Assembly: GCA_024643585.1 (NCBI GenBank)
Contig: JAHEMP010000071.1
Coordinates: forward strand, 1 to 9,834
Origin: Crocinitomicaceae bacterium
GTDB lineage: Bacteria; Bacteroidota; Bacteroidia; Flavobacteriales_D; Crocinitomicaceae
Reading direction: 5' to 3'
DNA length: 9,834 nt
The notes beneath the pieces are model-generated. The model was not told where the DNA came from and made no database searches. It worked only from the letters and a program-made list of their open reading frames with translations. Position numbers and translations under genes: made by a program. Of this stretch, positions 1 through 6,051 are shown piece by piece. The first letter of the stretch is position 1, and each line of letters begins with the position of its first letter.

Positions 1-1844
1 ATGTTACAGTGAATGGAACATTAATTGGACTTTACACCAACTCTGAAGCAATTTCTAAAGTTTTCCTTAACGACCATTTCAATAGCAAAAACAACACGTT
101 TGTAAAATGCAATCCTCCTGCCGGTGCGGGTCCAGGAGCAACAAATCTACCTAGATTGACTTATTTAGGCACAGATAGCTCACTTTATTATACGGCATAC
201 GAATTGAAATCAAACTTTGGATGGGATGAGTTACTCGATTTATGTGATACATTGAATAATAATCCGTCCGTTATTTCGGATATTTTGGATGTCGATCGAG
301 CACTATGGATGTTGGCATTTGATAATGTGCTCGTAAATCTGGATAGTTATATTGGGGTTTTCGCTCAAAACTATTATTTGTACAAAGACGATTTTGATCG
401 GTTCATCCCAATAATCTGGGACATGAATGAATCATTCGGAAGGTTTTCTATGTTGGGTTCAGGCAGCTTAAACAGCACTACGCAAAAACAGCAATTGAGT
501 CATTTATTAAACAGTTCAGATGCCAATTACCCCTTGGTTTCAAAATTGTTGAGTATTCCAATGTACAAAAGAATGTATTTGGCGCATGTTAAAACTATTC
601 TTTTAGAGAATTTTGATAATAATTCTTATTTCACTTCAGCCCAAGCCATGCAAACATTAGTCGATTCCTCCGTGCAGGCTGACCCTAACAAGTTTTATAC
701 CTATGCAAACTTTACGACAAATTTGACAACAGATATTACTGGCGCACCAGGACCGGGAGGCGGTTCAACCCCTGGTATCTCAAATTTAATGAATGGTCGC
801 TCAACATATCTTCTAGCACAAAGCGACTTTACACAAATCGAACCAGATATAATAAATATACAAGCCTCAAACGCGGCACCTTTGATAAATGATGTGGTGA
901 ATTTCACCACAGATGTAGTCAACGGCCCAGCGGTTTATTTAGGATACAGAAATGAAAACTATGCCCCATTTCAACGAATTATCATGTATGATGACGGAGC
1001 ACATAACGATGGAGCAGCGGGTGACGGAAAATACGGAGTTAGCATAACGATGAGCACTACATTTTTCCAGTACTATATCTATGCTGAAAATAGTGGAATT
1101 GGGAAATTTTCGCCCGTTAGAGCAGAACACGAATATTATACCTTGTCAATTGGAGCCGTGCCAGTTGGCGATCTTGTTATAAACGAATTTCTTGCCTCAA
1201 ATGCCACGACGCAAGCAGATCAAGATGGTGAATTCGATGATTGGATTGAATTATACAACAACACAAATTCAGCCATCGATTTGTCGAATTATTATTTGTC
1301 CGATGACGGAACTAATTTAGCACTATGGCAATTTCCTGCAGGGACGACCATTTCACCCAACAATTTTTTAATTGTTTGGGCCGACAATGATATTATGCAA
1401 AGTGGTTTACATGCCAATTTCAAACTTTCAGCTTTAGGAGAATCGTTGTATTTGATGAATGGAACTAGTTTAGCAGATCAAGTGACTTTTGGGGCACAAA
1501 CAACAGATATAACTTTTGGGCGTTATCTGAACGGTACAGGGGCATTTATATCGATGGTTCCAACCTATTCAGCCCAAAACAGCAATTTACTAGAGGTGCC
1601 AAAATTAGAGCAGCAAAAGGAAAACATGTATGTATTCCCGAACCCGTCATCAAATAGTTTTAAGATAAAAGGGTGTCCAACGGAATGGATTGGTAAGGAA
1701 CTGATTGTTTATGGAATAGATGGAAAAAAAGTCTATAACAACCGATATGAGGAGAATTTAGTCATTGAAGTAGAGGACTGGAAGCCAGGAATTTATTTTT
1801 TGAATCTGGAAGGTCATTCGTTTAAAATTCAGGTGTTTGATTAG
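1..1844 (+). CDS. Secreted CotH-kinase / lamin-tail domain protein with T9SS sorting domain (5' end missing)
   Basis: The reading frame is open to the left edge, so the GTG at position 9 is not a real start. Residues below are counted from that GTG. Residues 1-145 are the C-terminal half of a CotH domain: NGTLIGLY at the start, DVDRALWMLAFDN (94-106), LDSY (111-114), NYYLYKD, then WDMNESFG (137-144). CotH proteins are atypical secreted protein kinases; kinase activity here is inferred from family. A beta-sandwich-like stretch with an MYDDG motif (about 280-375) follows, then a lamin-tail domain (about 387-500: INEFLASN, DDWIELYN). The tail from 540 (FPNPS motif, terminal beta strands) is a type A sorting domain for type IX secretion, predicting export across the outer membrane and possible surface attachment. 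Gly/Pro-rich linkers lie near residues 37-45 and 243-253. The missing N-terminus should hold a signal peptide and the rest of the CotH domain. The target is unknown. The gene converges on the MarC-family gene with a 51-bp gap and no strong terminator. Confidence 0.9.
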   Translation, partial: VTVNGTLIGLYTNSEAISKVFLNDHFNSKNNTFVKCNPPAGAGPGATNLPRLTYLGTDSSLYYTAYELKSNFGWDELLDLCDTLNNNPSVISDILDVDRALWMLAFDNVLVNLDSYIGVFAQNYYLYKDDFDRFIPIIWDMNESFGRFSMLGSGSLNSTTQKQQLSHLLNSSDANYPLVSKLLSIPMYKRMYLAHVKTILLENFDNNSYFTSAQAMQTLVDSSVQADPNKFYTYANFTTNLTTDITGAPGPGGGSTPGISNLMNGRSTYLLAQSDFTQIEPDIINIQASNAAPLINDVVNFTTDVVNGPAVYLGYRNENYAPFQRIIMYDDGAHNDGAAGDGKYGVSITMSTTFFQYYIYAENSGIGKFSPVRAEHEYYTLSIGAVPVGDLVINEFLASNATTQADQDGEFDDWIELYNNTNSAIDLSNYYLSDDGTNLALWQFPAGTTISPNNFLIVWADNDIMQSGLHANFKLSALGESLYLMNGTSLADQVTFGAQTTDITFGRYLNGTGAFISMVPTYSAQNSNLLEVPKLEQQKENMYVFPNPSSNSFKIKGCPTEWIGKELIVYGIDGKKVYNNRYEENLVIEVEDWKPGIYFLNLEGHSFKIQVFD

Positions 1845-1895
1845 GGGTTGAATTCTAATATTCCTTAATCGAGTGTGCTTCCCTTTACTTCCAAC

Positions 1896-2492
1896 CTAAA
1901 CCCCGTTAAAGAGTCCAGGAATATTTGAAGTAAAGAGTTTTACAGCAATTGCTAATAAGATTATACCAAAAACCTTTTTCAAAATGGCAATACCACCCTC
2001 TCCCAAGAATTTCTCTAAAGGTTTGGTGGACCGTAAAACCAAATAAACGATAAATACATTTATCAATATGGCCAATATGATATTGATAGTGTCGTATTCC
2101 GCTCGCAGGGTAATAATGGAAGTCATTGTGCCGGCACCGGCAATTATAGGAAAAGCTAAAGGGACAATGCTAGCCGTTTTTCCTGACGAAGAGTCCCTGA
2201 AAAATTGGATACCCAAAATCATTTCAAGAGCCATAATAAAAAGAATTATTGATCCGGCTACAGCAAAACTACCAATGTCAACCCCAAATAGAGAAAGAAT
2301 ATTTTCACCTAAAATCAAAAAGCCAACCATTATTCCTAAGGATACAACACTGGCTCTAACTTCGTGTATATCTCCAGAAGATTGTTTTAATTTTAAAATG
2401 ATTGGAATGGACCCAATAATATCTATCACAGCAAAAAGCACCATTGTTGCCTTGAAAATTTCAGACCAAGAAAAATCAGTAAAGAAATTCAT
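1896..2492 (-). CDS. MarC family integral membrane protein
   Basis: This 198-residue protein has about six hydrophobic membrane segments, near residues 11-33, 46-68, 72-95, 108-128, 136-154 and 168-188. Family marks are the DIIGSIPI turn in the first segment (usual form DPxGNxP; here the proline after Asp is Ile) and PLAFPIIAGAG opening the fourth (usual form PLAxPLLxGPG; here Ala replaces the second Pro). Length fits the family. MarC was named for the E. coli multiple-antibiotic-resistance locus, but E. coli MarC was later reported not to contribute to resistance, so no substrate is assigned. Inner-membrane location is inferred. The ATG lies 1 nt after the purN stop codon, so the two genes are probably cotranscribed and translationally coupled. 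No promoter is visible in front of it. Confidence 0.88.
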   Translation of the reverse strand: MNFFTDFSWSEIFKATMVLFAVIDIIGSIPIILKLKQSSGDIHEVRASVVSLGIMVGFLILGENILSLFGVDIGSFAVAGSIILFIMALEMILGIQFFRDSSSGKTASIVPLAFPIIAGAGTMTSIITLRAEYDTINIILAILINVFIVYLVLRSTKPLEKFLGEGGIAILKKVFGIILLAIAVKLFTSNIPGLFNGV

Positions 2493-2493
2493 A

Positions 2494-3069
2494 CTAGTGT
2501 AATTTTATATAGTTTTCTACTACAATGGGGAAATAGGTATGCTCTAACTGCTGAACTTTTTTAGAAATATCTTCAACAGTGTCACTTTCCGAAATTACAC
2601 AATAAAACTGAGCCAACATTTCACCATCGTCGTACTTGGCGTTCACCAAATGAATGGAAATGCCTGTATTTCTTTCACCAGCCGATTTCACAGCTTCATG
2701 AACCTTGGTGCCATACATGCCTTCACCGCCGTATTTTGGAAGAAGAGAGGGGTGCAAATTGATGATTTGATCAGGATATTCTGAAATAAAATCTTCCGGT
2801 ATTTTTCTTAGATAACCCGCTAAAACGATGAAATCAATACCTTGATTTTGGCATATTGAAGTAAGCACGCTCCCTTGTCCAGCTTTTTCATTGTCCAAAA
2901 CATAGATATCCAAACCAAGATTCTCGCATGCTTTAACAACTGGAGCTTCTTTTTTATTGCAGATTAGTATTCCTATTTCAACAAAGGAGTGATTTGCGAA
3001 ATAATTCACTAAATTTATCGCATTGGTTCCCGAACCTGATGCAAAAATGGCCAAACGTTTCTTGATCAT
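2494..3069 (-). CDS. purN: Phosphoribosylglycinamide formyltransferase PurN
   Basis: This is GAR transformylase, a cytosolic enzyme that moves a formyl group from 10-formyl-tetrahydrofolate to GAR in the third step of purine synthesis. The protein has 191 residues, close to the usual 190-210. The N-terminal phosphate-binding loop reads ASGSGTNAINL (10-20). The catalytic segment INLHPSLLP gives N104 and H106. D147 in YDDGE matches the third catalytic residue (N106, H108 and D144 in E. coli). The KYGGEGMYG segment (112-120) is the form I know from Bacteroidota. The chosen ATG gives the expected N-terminus (MIKKRLAIFASG), and a TAnnTTTG element ends only 4 nt upstream. That makes a longer version unlikely and suggests a nearly leaderless transcript. 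It is the first gene of a pair with the MarC-family gene and is divergent from acpP. Confidence 0.96.
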   Translation of the reverse strand: MIKKRLAIFASGSGTNAINLVNYFANHSFVEIGILICNKKEAPVVKACENLGLDIYVLDNEKAGQGSVLTSICQNQGIDFIVLAGYLRKIPEDFISEYPDQIINLHPSLLPKYGGEGMYGTKVHEAVKSAGERNTGISIHLVNAKYDDGEMLAQFYCVISESDTVEDISKKVQQLEHTYFPIVVENYIKLH

Positions 3070-3073
3070 GTCG

Positions 3074-3081
3074 CAAAGGTA
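3074..3081 (-). promoter_or_regulatory. Bacteroidota-type -7 promoter element for purN
   Basis: On the minus strand this reads TACCTTTG, an exact match to the TAnnTTTG -7 element of Bacteroidota housekeeping promoters. Its last base is 4 nt before the purN ATG. Transcription from such elements starts a few bases downstream, so the purN leader would be about 0-3 nt. I see no clear TTG -33 element at the expected distance, which lowers confidence. The motif match is seen; the start point is inferred. Confidence 0.6.
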
Positions 3082-3195
3082 GAAAGGATTTCTAATAGAT
3101 TAAGAAATTAACCTTATATTAGGATAAAATTGGAGTGATTTCAAGCTTAAAAAAGATAATTACAGGTCTGAAGTGATAAATTAAACGGAATTATT

Positions 3196-3225
3196 TTGTT
3201 TATTGAGGATATGTTTTTTTCTTTG
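3196..3225 (+). promoter_or_regulatory. Candidate promoter of the acpP-fabF-rnc operon
   Basis: A TTG at 3196-3198 is followed after 19 bp by TTTCTTTG (3218-3225), which matches TAnnTTTG at all but the second base. The spacing fits the -33/-7 arrangement of Bacteroidota promoters. Transcription would start near 3229-3232, giving a leader of about 25 nt before the acpP ATG. No other good candidate lies in the 186-bp purN-acpP gap, and the operon needs a promoter there. Confidence 0.5.
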
Positions 3226-3255
3226 CAGGCTGAATTAATTATTAAAACGAAAACA

Positions 3256-3492
3256 ATGTCTGACATCAAAACAAGAGTAGTATCTATTATCGTAGATAAA
3301 TTGGGAGTTGAAGAAAGCGAAGTTACGCAAGAAGCAAGCTTCACTAACGATCTAGGGGCTGACTCTCTAGATACAGTAGAATTAATTATGGAGTTCGAAA
3401 AAGAATTCAATATTGCAATTCCTGACGATCAAGCTGAAAACATCCAAACAGTAGGTGCTGCAGTTTCTTATATCGAAGAGCACGCTAACTAA
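3256..3492 (+). CDS. acpP: Acyl carrier protein AcpP
   Basis: This 78-residue acidic protein carries growing acyl chains on a 4'-phosphopantetheine arm during type II fatty acid synthesis in the cytosol. The arm attaches to S37 in the GADSLDTVEL motif (34-43). The length and the opening MSDIKTRVVSIIVDKLGV are typical. The frame continues 20 codons upstream to a TTG at 3196, but that TTG coincides with the proposed -33 element and the extra residues have no counterpart in the family, so the ATG at 3256 is chosen. No Shine-Dalgarno sequence is present; the leader just before the ATG is A-rich. It is followed after 34 bp by fabF, whose product elongates AcpP-bound chains. Confidence 0.97.
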   Translation: MSDIKTRVVSIIVDKLGVEESEVTQEASFTNDLGADSLDTVELIMEFEKEFNIAIPDDQAENIQTVGAAVSYIEEHAN

Positions 3493-3526
3493 GAGAAAAT
3501 TTTAGTTTAAAAAAAATTGAATTTAT

Positions 3527-4780
3527 ATGGAGTTAAAACGAGTTGTTGTAACGGGCCTAGGTGCACTTACCCCTATAGGTAATACTCTTTCCGAATATTG
3601 GGAAGGTTTGATAAGTGGAAAAAGTGGTGCCGCACCTATCCAACAATTTGATGCTTCATTGTTCAAAACACAATTTGCTTGTGAGGTCAAAAACTTCAAT
3701 GTCGAAGATTTTATGGACCGTAAAGAAGCAAGAAAAATGGATCAATTTTCCCAGTATGCCATGGTTTCAGCTTCTGAAGCCATGGCAGATTCTGGATTAA
3801 TGGAATCGAATCCAGATTTAGACTTCATCGGGGTAATTTGGGGTTCAGGGATTGGAGGACTTAAAACTTTCCAAGACGAATCACAAAATTTCTTTGAAGG
3901 AGATGGAACTCCAAGGTTCAACCCTTTCTTCATTCCAAAAATGATTTCTGATATTGCGGCAGGTCATATTTCTATAAAATATGGCTTACGTGGACCAAAT
4001 TATGTTACCGTTTCAGCTTGCGCATCGGCAACCAACGCAATTATTGATTCTTTCAATTTAATTCGTTTGGGTAAAGCGAATGCTATTGTCACGGGTGGTT
4101 CAGAAGCTGCGGTAAATGAAATGGGTATGGGAGGTTTCAATGCATTAAAAGCCCTATCCACTAGAAATGAAAGTCCAGAAACGGCCTCTCGTCCTTTTGA
4201 CGTTGACCGTGACGGATTTGTTCTTGGTGAAGGAGCAGGAGCATTGATTTTAGAAGAATACGAGCATGCCATGAAACGTGGTGCTAAAATTTATGCTGAG
4301 GTTGTCGGTGGAGGTATGTCCGGTGACGCCTACCACATGACTGCGCCACATCCAGAAGGAATTGGTGCAAGAAACGTTATGTTGCGTGCACTCGAGGATG
4401 CGGAAATTGATGCAACAGCAATTGACTATGTCAATGTGCATGGAACATCTACACCACTTGGTGACGTTGCAGAGGTAAAAGCAATTCAACAAGTGTTTGG
4501 TGAACATGCCTACAAATTGAATATTTCTTCGACTAAATCAATGACAGGACACCTATTGGGTGCTGCCGGTGCTATTGAGGCAATCGCATGTATTATGGCG
4601 GTTAAAAACGATATGGTTCCGCCAACGATCAATCACTTCAATGATGATCCGGATTTAGATGATAAATTAAACCTAACTTTTCACACAGCACAAAAACGTG
4701 TAGTGAATTACGCTATTTCCAATACTTTTGGATTTGGAGGTCACAACACAAGTGTTATTGTTAAGAAATTCGTAGGATAA
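3527..4780 (+). CDS. fabF: Beta-ketoacyl-ACP synthase II FabF
   Basis: This is the condensing enzyme (KAS II) that joins malonyl-ACP to acyl-ACP in fatty acid elongation, releasing CO2. The 417-residue length is normal. The nucleophile is C165 in VSACASATNAI. The catalytic histidines are H305 (VNVHGTSTP) and H342 (TGHLLGAAGA), and K337 (SSTKSMTGH) is also conserved. The C-terminal NTFGFGGHN loop (399-407), which gates the active site, is intact, as is GSGIGG (107-112). It works as a homodimer by family knowledge. It lies between acpP and rnc, and its stop is 6 nt before the rnc ATG, so cotranscription is likely. The sequence gives no sign of truncation or unusual specificity. Confidence 0.97.
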   Translation: MELKRVVVTGLGALTPIGNTLSEYWEGLISGKSGAAPIQQFDASLFKTQFACEVKNFNVEDFMDRKEARKMDQFSQYAMVSASEAMADSGLMESNPDLDFIGVIWGSGIGGLKTFQDESQNFFEGDGTPRFNPFFIPKMISDIAAGHISIKYGLRGPNYVTVSACASATNAIIDSFNLIRLGKANAIVTGGSEAAVNEMGMGGFNALKALSTRNESPETASRPFDVDRDGFVLGEGAGALILEEYEHAMKRGAKIYAEVVGGGMSGDAYHMTAPHPEGIGARNVMLRALEDAEIDATAIDYVNVHGTSTPLGDVAEVKAIQQVFGEHAYKLNISSTKSMTGHLLGAAGAIEAIACIMAVKNDMVPPTINHFNDDPDLDDKLNLTFHTAQKRVVNYAISNTFGFGGHNTSVIVKKFVG

Positions 4781-4786
4781 ATTCTT

Positions 4787-5503
4787 ATGGCTTTGTCAAT
4801 ATTTGATAAAGGAAAAAATCACGAGGAAAAATCTCTAACCAGTTTTATACGCTCTAAATTCGGCTATCGGGTAAAAGACGTTGATTTGTTTTTGCGCGCC
4901 GTAACCCACAAATCATTACTTTTTGAAGACAATTCATTAATCTCAAATGAACGTTTGGAGTTTTTAGGAGATGCGGTGATAGATACCGTCATAGCTGAAT
5001 ACCTTTTTGTTAAATTTCCAAATGAGGACGAAGGCTATCTTACCAAAGTTAAATCCAAAGTCGTAAGCCGAAAGCACCATTCTGAAATTGCTGAAGCCAT
5101 TGGAATAAACAAAGTGATTCGCTACCAAAAAGGCCGTTCCATCAACATGAGTACAATTGAAGGCAATGCGTATGAAGCTATAATTGGTGCAATATTTTTG
5201 GACGGAGGATTTAAGGCCGCAAGTGCTTCAATTCAAGATCATATTTTGGTGAAGTATGTCAATATGACCAAAGTCCTTGAAGAAGAAATTGATTTCAAAT
5301 CAAAACTATTTATTTGGTGCCAGAAAGGCAAACTAGAACTTCAATTCGACACCATTACCGAAGAAAATCAAGGAGGATTCTGGAAGTATACCATGTTGGT
5401 ATTGATCAACAACAAAAAATATGGTATGGGAACAGGAAGTTCCAAAAAACTTGCCGAACAAGCAGCTTCTAAAGAAACTCTAGAGTTAATAGGGGTTATT
5501 TAA
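4787..5503 (+). CDS. rnc: Ribonuclease III
   Basis: This endonuclease cuts double-stranded RNA, including rRNA precursors, as a Mg2+-dependent homodimer. The 238 residues hold an RNase III catalytic domain (about 15-155) and a C-terminal dsRNA-binding domain (about 168-236). The signature NERLEFLGDA (54-63) gives E55, E58 and D62, matching E. coli E38, E41 and D45. E82 in DEGYL matches E65. The last motif reads GNAYEAIIGAIFLD (126-139): E130 matches the essential E117, but N127 stands where E. coli has D114. From memory, Asn here is common in Bacteroidota, so I treat the enzyme as active. The binding domain ends with GSSKKLAEQAASKE, the usual KKxAEQxAA helix. The gene starts 6 nt after fabF and its stop codon overlaps the first arm of the downstream repeat. 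Confidence 0.96.
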   Translation: MALSIFDKGKNHEEKSLTSFIRSKFGYRVKDVDLFLRAVTHKSLLFEDNSLISNERLEFLGDAVIDTVIAEYLFVKFPNEDEGYLTKVKSKVVSRKHHSEIAEAIGINKVIRYQKGRSINMSTIEGNAYEAIIGAIFLDGGFKAASASIQDHILVKYVNMTKVLEEEIDFKSKLFIWCQKGKLELQFDTITEENQGGFWKYTMLVLINNKKYGMGTGSSKKLAEQAASKETLELIGVI

Positions 5504-5542
5504 TCAACCGAAACTTCGGCTCCGCTCAGTTTTCGGTTGATT
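5502..5542 (+). repeat. Perfect 12-bp inverted repeat just after rnc (hairpin A/A')
   Basis: The arm 5502-5513 (AATCAACCGAAA) is perfectly complementary to 5531-5542, with a 17-nt loop at 5514-5530. The left arm begins inside the rnc stop codon. The hairpin is followed on the plus strand by a run of A, not T, so it is not a classical terminator by itself. It may protect the 3' end of the rnc message or be part of a dispersed palindromic repeat; the sequence alone cannot decide. Confidence 0.8.
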
Positions 5543-5572
5543 TAAAAAAAAGCTGGCTGAGCAGAGCCGAAG
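5514..5572 (+). repeat. 16-bp inverted repeat interleaved with the first hairpin (B/B')
   Basis: The loop of the first hairpin, 5514-5529 (CTTCGGCTCCGCTCAG), is complementary to 5557-5572 at 15 of 16 positions; the one mismatch is C5523 against A5563. The two copies are 27 nt apart and enclose the right arm of the first hairpin. Pairing B with B' therefore competes with the neighbouring hairpins. Motifs of the CTGAGCGGAGTCGAAG kind are, from memory, dispersed palindromes in Bacteroidota genomes, and this pair resembles them. That resemblance is inference. Confidence 0.75.
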
Positions 5573-5583
5573 CCAACTTTTTT
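5546..5583 (+). terminator. Intrinsic terminator-like hairpin after the acpP-fabF-rnc operon
   Basis: The arm AGCTGGCT (5551-5558) pairs with AGCCAACT (5571-5578), with one C-A mismatch. The stem is extended by the A-run ending at 5551 pairing with the T-run 5578-5583. The loop is about 12 nt. A six-T tail on the plus strand, and the A-run in front (T on the other strand), give the form of a bidirectional intrinsic terminator. It most likely ends the acpP operon before yraN. Its arms share bases with repeat B', so folding may depend on the upstream repeat. Confidence 0.6.
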
Positions 5584-5625
5584 CGTATCTTCAATAGTGA
5601 ACACGAATCATTCACCCTTGAAAAA

Positions 5626-5985
5626 ATGACAAATCAAGAACTCGGCGTTTTCGGAGAGAACCTCGCTACTGCATACTTAAGAAAACAAGGACATGAAATT
5701 TTGGCTCGCAACTTTCGCTTGCAACACTTGGAAATTGATATTGTGACAAAATTGGAGGATAAAATTCATGTCGTAGAAGTGAAAACAAGGCAAACTTCGG
5801 AGATAGGAGAACCGTGGCGTGCGGTCACAAGGGCCAAACAACGCCAGATTATTAAAGTGGCCAACCATTATATTCAATCAAAAGACATAGAACTTGAAAC
5901 CCAGTTCGACATCATTTCCATTGTCCACAACGGTTTCCGCACCGATTTAGAATACATCAACGACGCGTTCACACCTTTTCTTTAG
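5626..5985 (+). CDS. yraN: UPF0102 (YraN) family nuclease-like protein
   Basis: This 119-residue protein has the length and motifs of the YraN/UPF0102 family, which adopts a restriction-endonuclease-like PD-(D/E)xK fold. The N-terminal LGVFGENLATAYLRKQG (6-22) and the segment ILARNFR (25-31) are typical. The putative metal-binding residues are E36 and D38 (LEIDIV) and E51-V52-K53 (VVEVKTR), the expected E-x-K pair. The conserved EPW..AV..AKQRQI segment (62-75) follows. The cellular role is not firmly established, though a Holliday-junction or DNA-repair role has been suggested for the family. No signal peptide is present, so it is cytosolic. It is a separate unit, placed after the repeat/terminator region and before the pseudouridine synthase promoter. 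I see no convincing promoter in front of it; TATCTTCA at 5586-5593 fits only loosely. Confidence 0.9.
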   Translation: MTNQELGVFGENLATAYLRKQGHEILARNFRLQHLEIDIVTKLEDKIHVVEVKTRQTSEIGEPWRAVTRAKQRQIIKVANHYIQSKDIELETQFDIISIVHNGFRTDLEYINDAFTPFL

Positions 5986-6002
5986 AACGCAGCGGGTTTT
6001 TT
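5961..6002 (+). terminator. Weak terminator candidate at the yraN stop
   Basis: GCGTTC (5965-5970) pairs perfectly with GAACGC (5985-5990) across a 14-nt loop that includes the yraN stop. Two further pairs lie beyond a 2x2 internal loop. A six-T run (5997-6002) follows, but 6 nt after the main stem. The stem is short and the spacing poor, so this is only a candidate. Confidence 0.3.
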
Positions 6003-6031
6003 ATAAATTTCTTTAATTCAATTATCCGAAC

Positions 6032-6039
6032 TATCTTTG
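6032..6039 (+). promoter_or_regulatory. Bacteroidota-type -7 promoter element before the pseudouridine synthase gene
   Basis: TATCTTTG is an exact match to TAnnTTTG. It lies 12 nt before the first ATG (6052) and 21 nt before the second (6061). The -33 region is T-rich without a clear TTG. It would drive the three-gene cassette 6052-8546, since no internal gaps can hold another promoter. The transcription start is inferred to be near 6043. Confidence 0.65.
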
Positions 6040-6051
6040 CCGAAATAAATA

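Noticed and set aside
9..11. GTG as the start of the CotH-domain gene
   Set aside because: The frame is open to the window edge and the CotH domain is cut mid-domain, so the gene begins outside the window.
1845..1895. GGGGTT / AACCCC inverted repeat between the convergent CotH and MarC genes as a shared terminator
   Set aside because: The arms are only about 6 bp with a loop near 50 nt and there is no adjacent T-run.
2068..2502. 144-codon open frame on the plus strand, antisense to the MarC-family gene
   Set aside because: It lies wholly over a clear MarC-family gene, has no recognisable domain, and its composition follows from the opposite-strand membrane protein.
3082..3195. Short imperfect palindromes (for example CCTTATATTAGG) in the purN-acpP gap as operators
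   Set aside because: They are short, AT-rich and mismatched, as expected by chance; no known regulator site is recognisable.
3196..3255. 20-codon N-terminal extension of acpP from a TTG
   Set aside because: The family protein starts at MSDIKTRVV with 78 residues, and the TTG coincides with the likely -33 promoter element.
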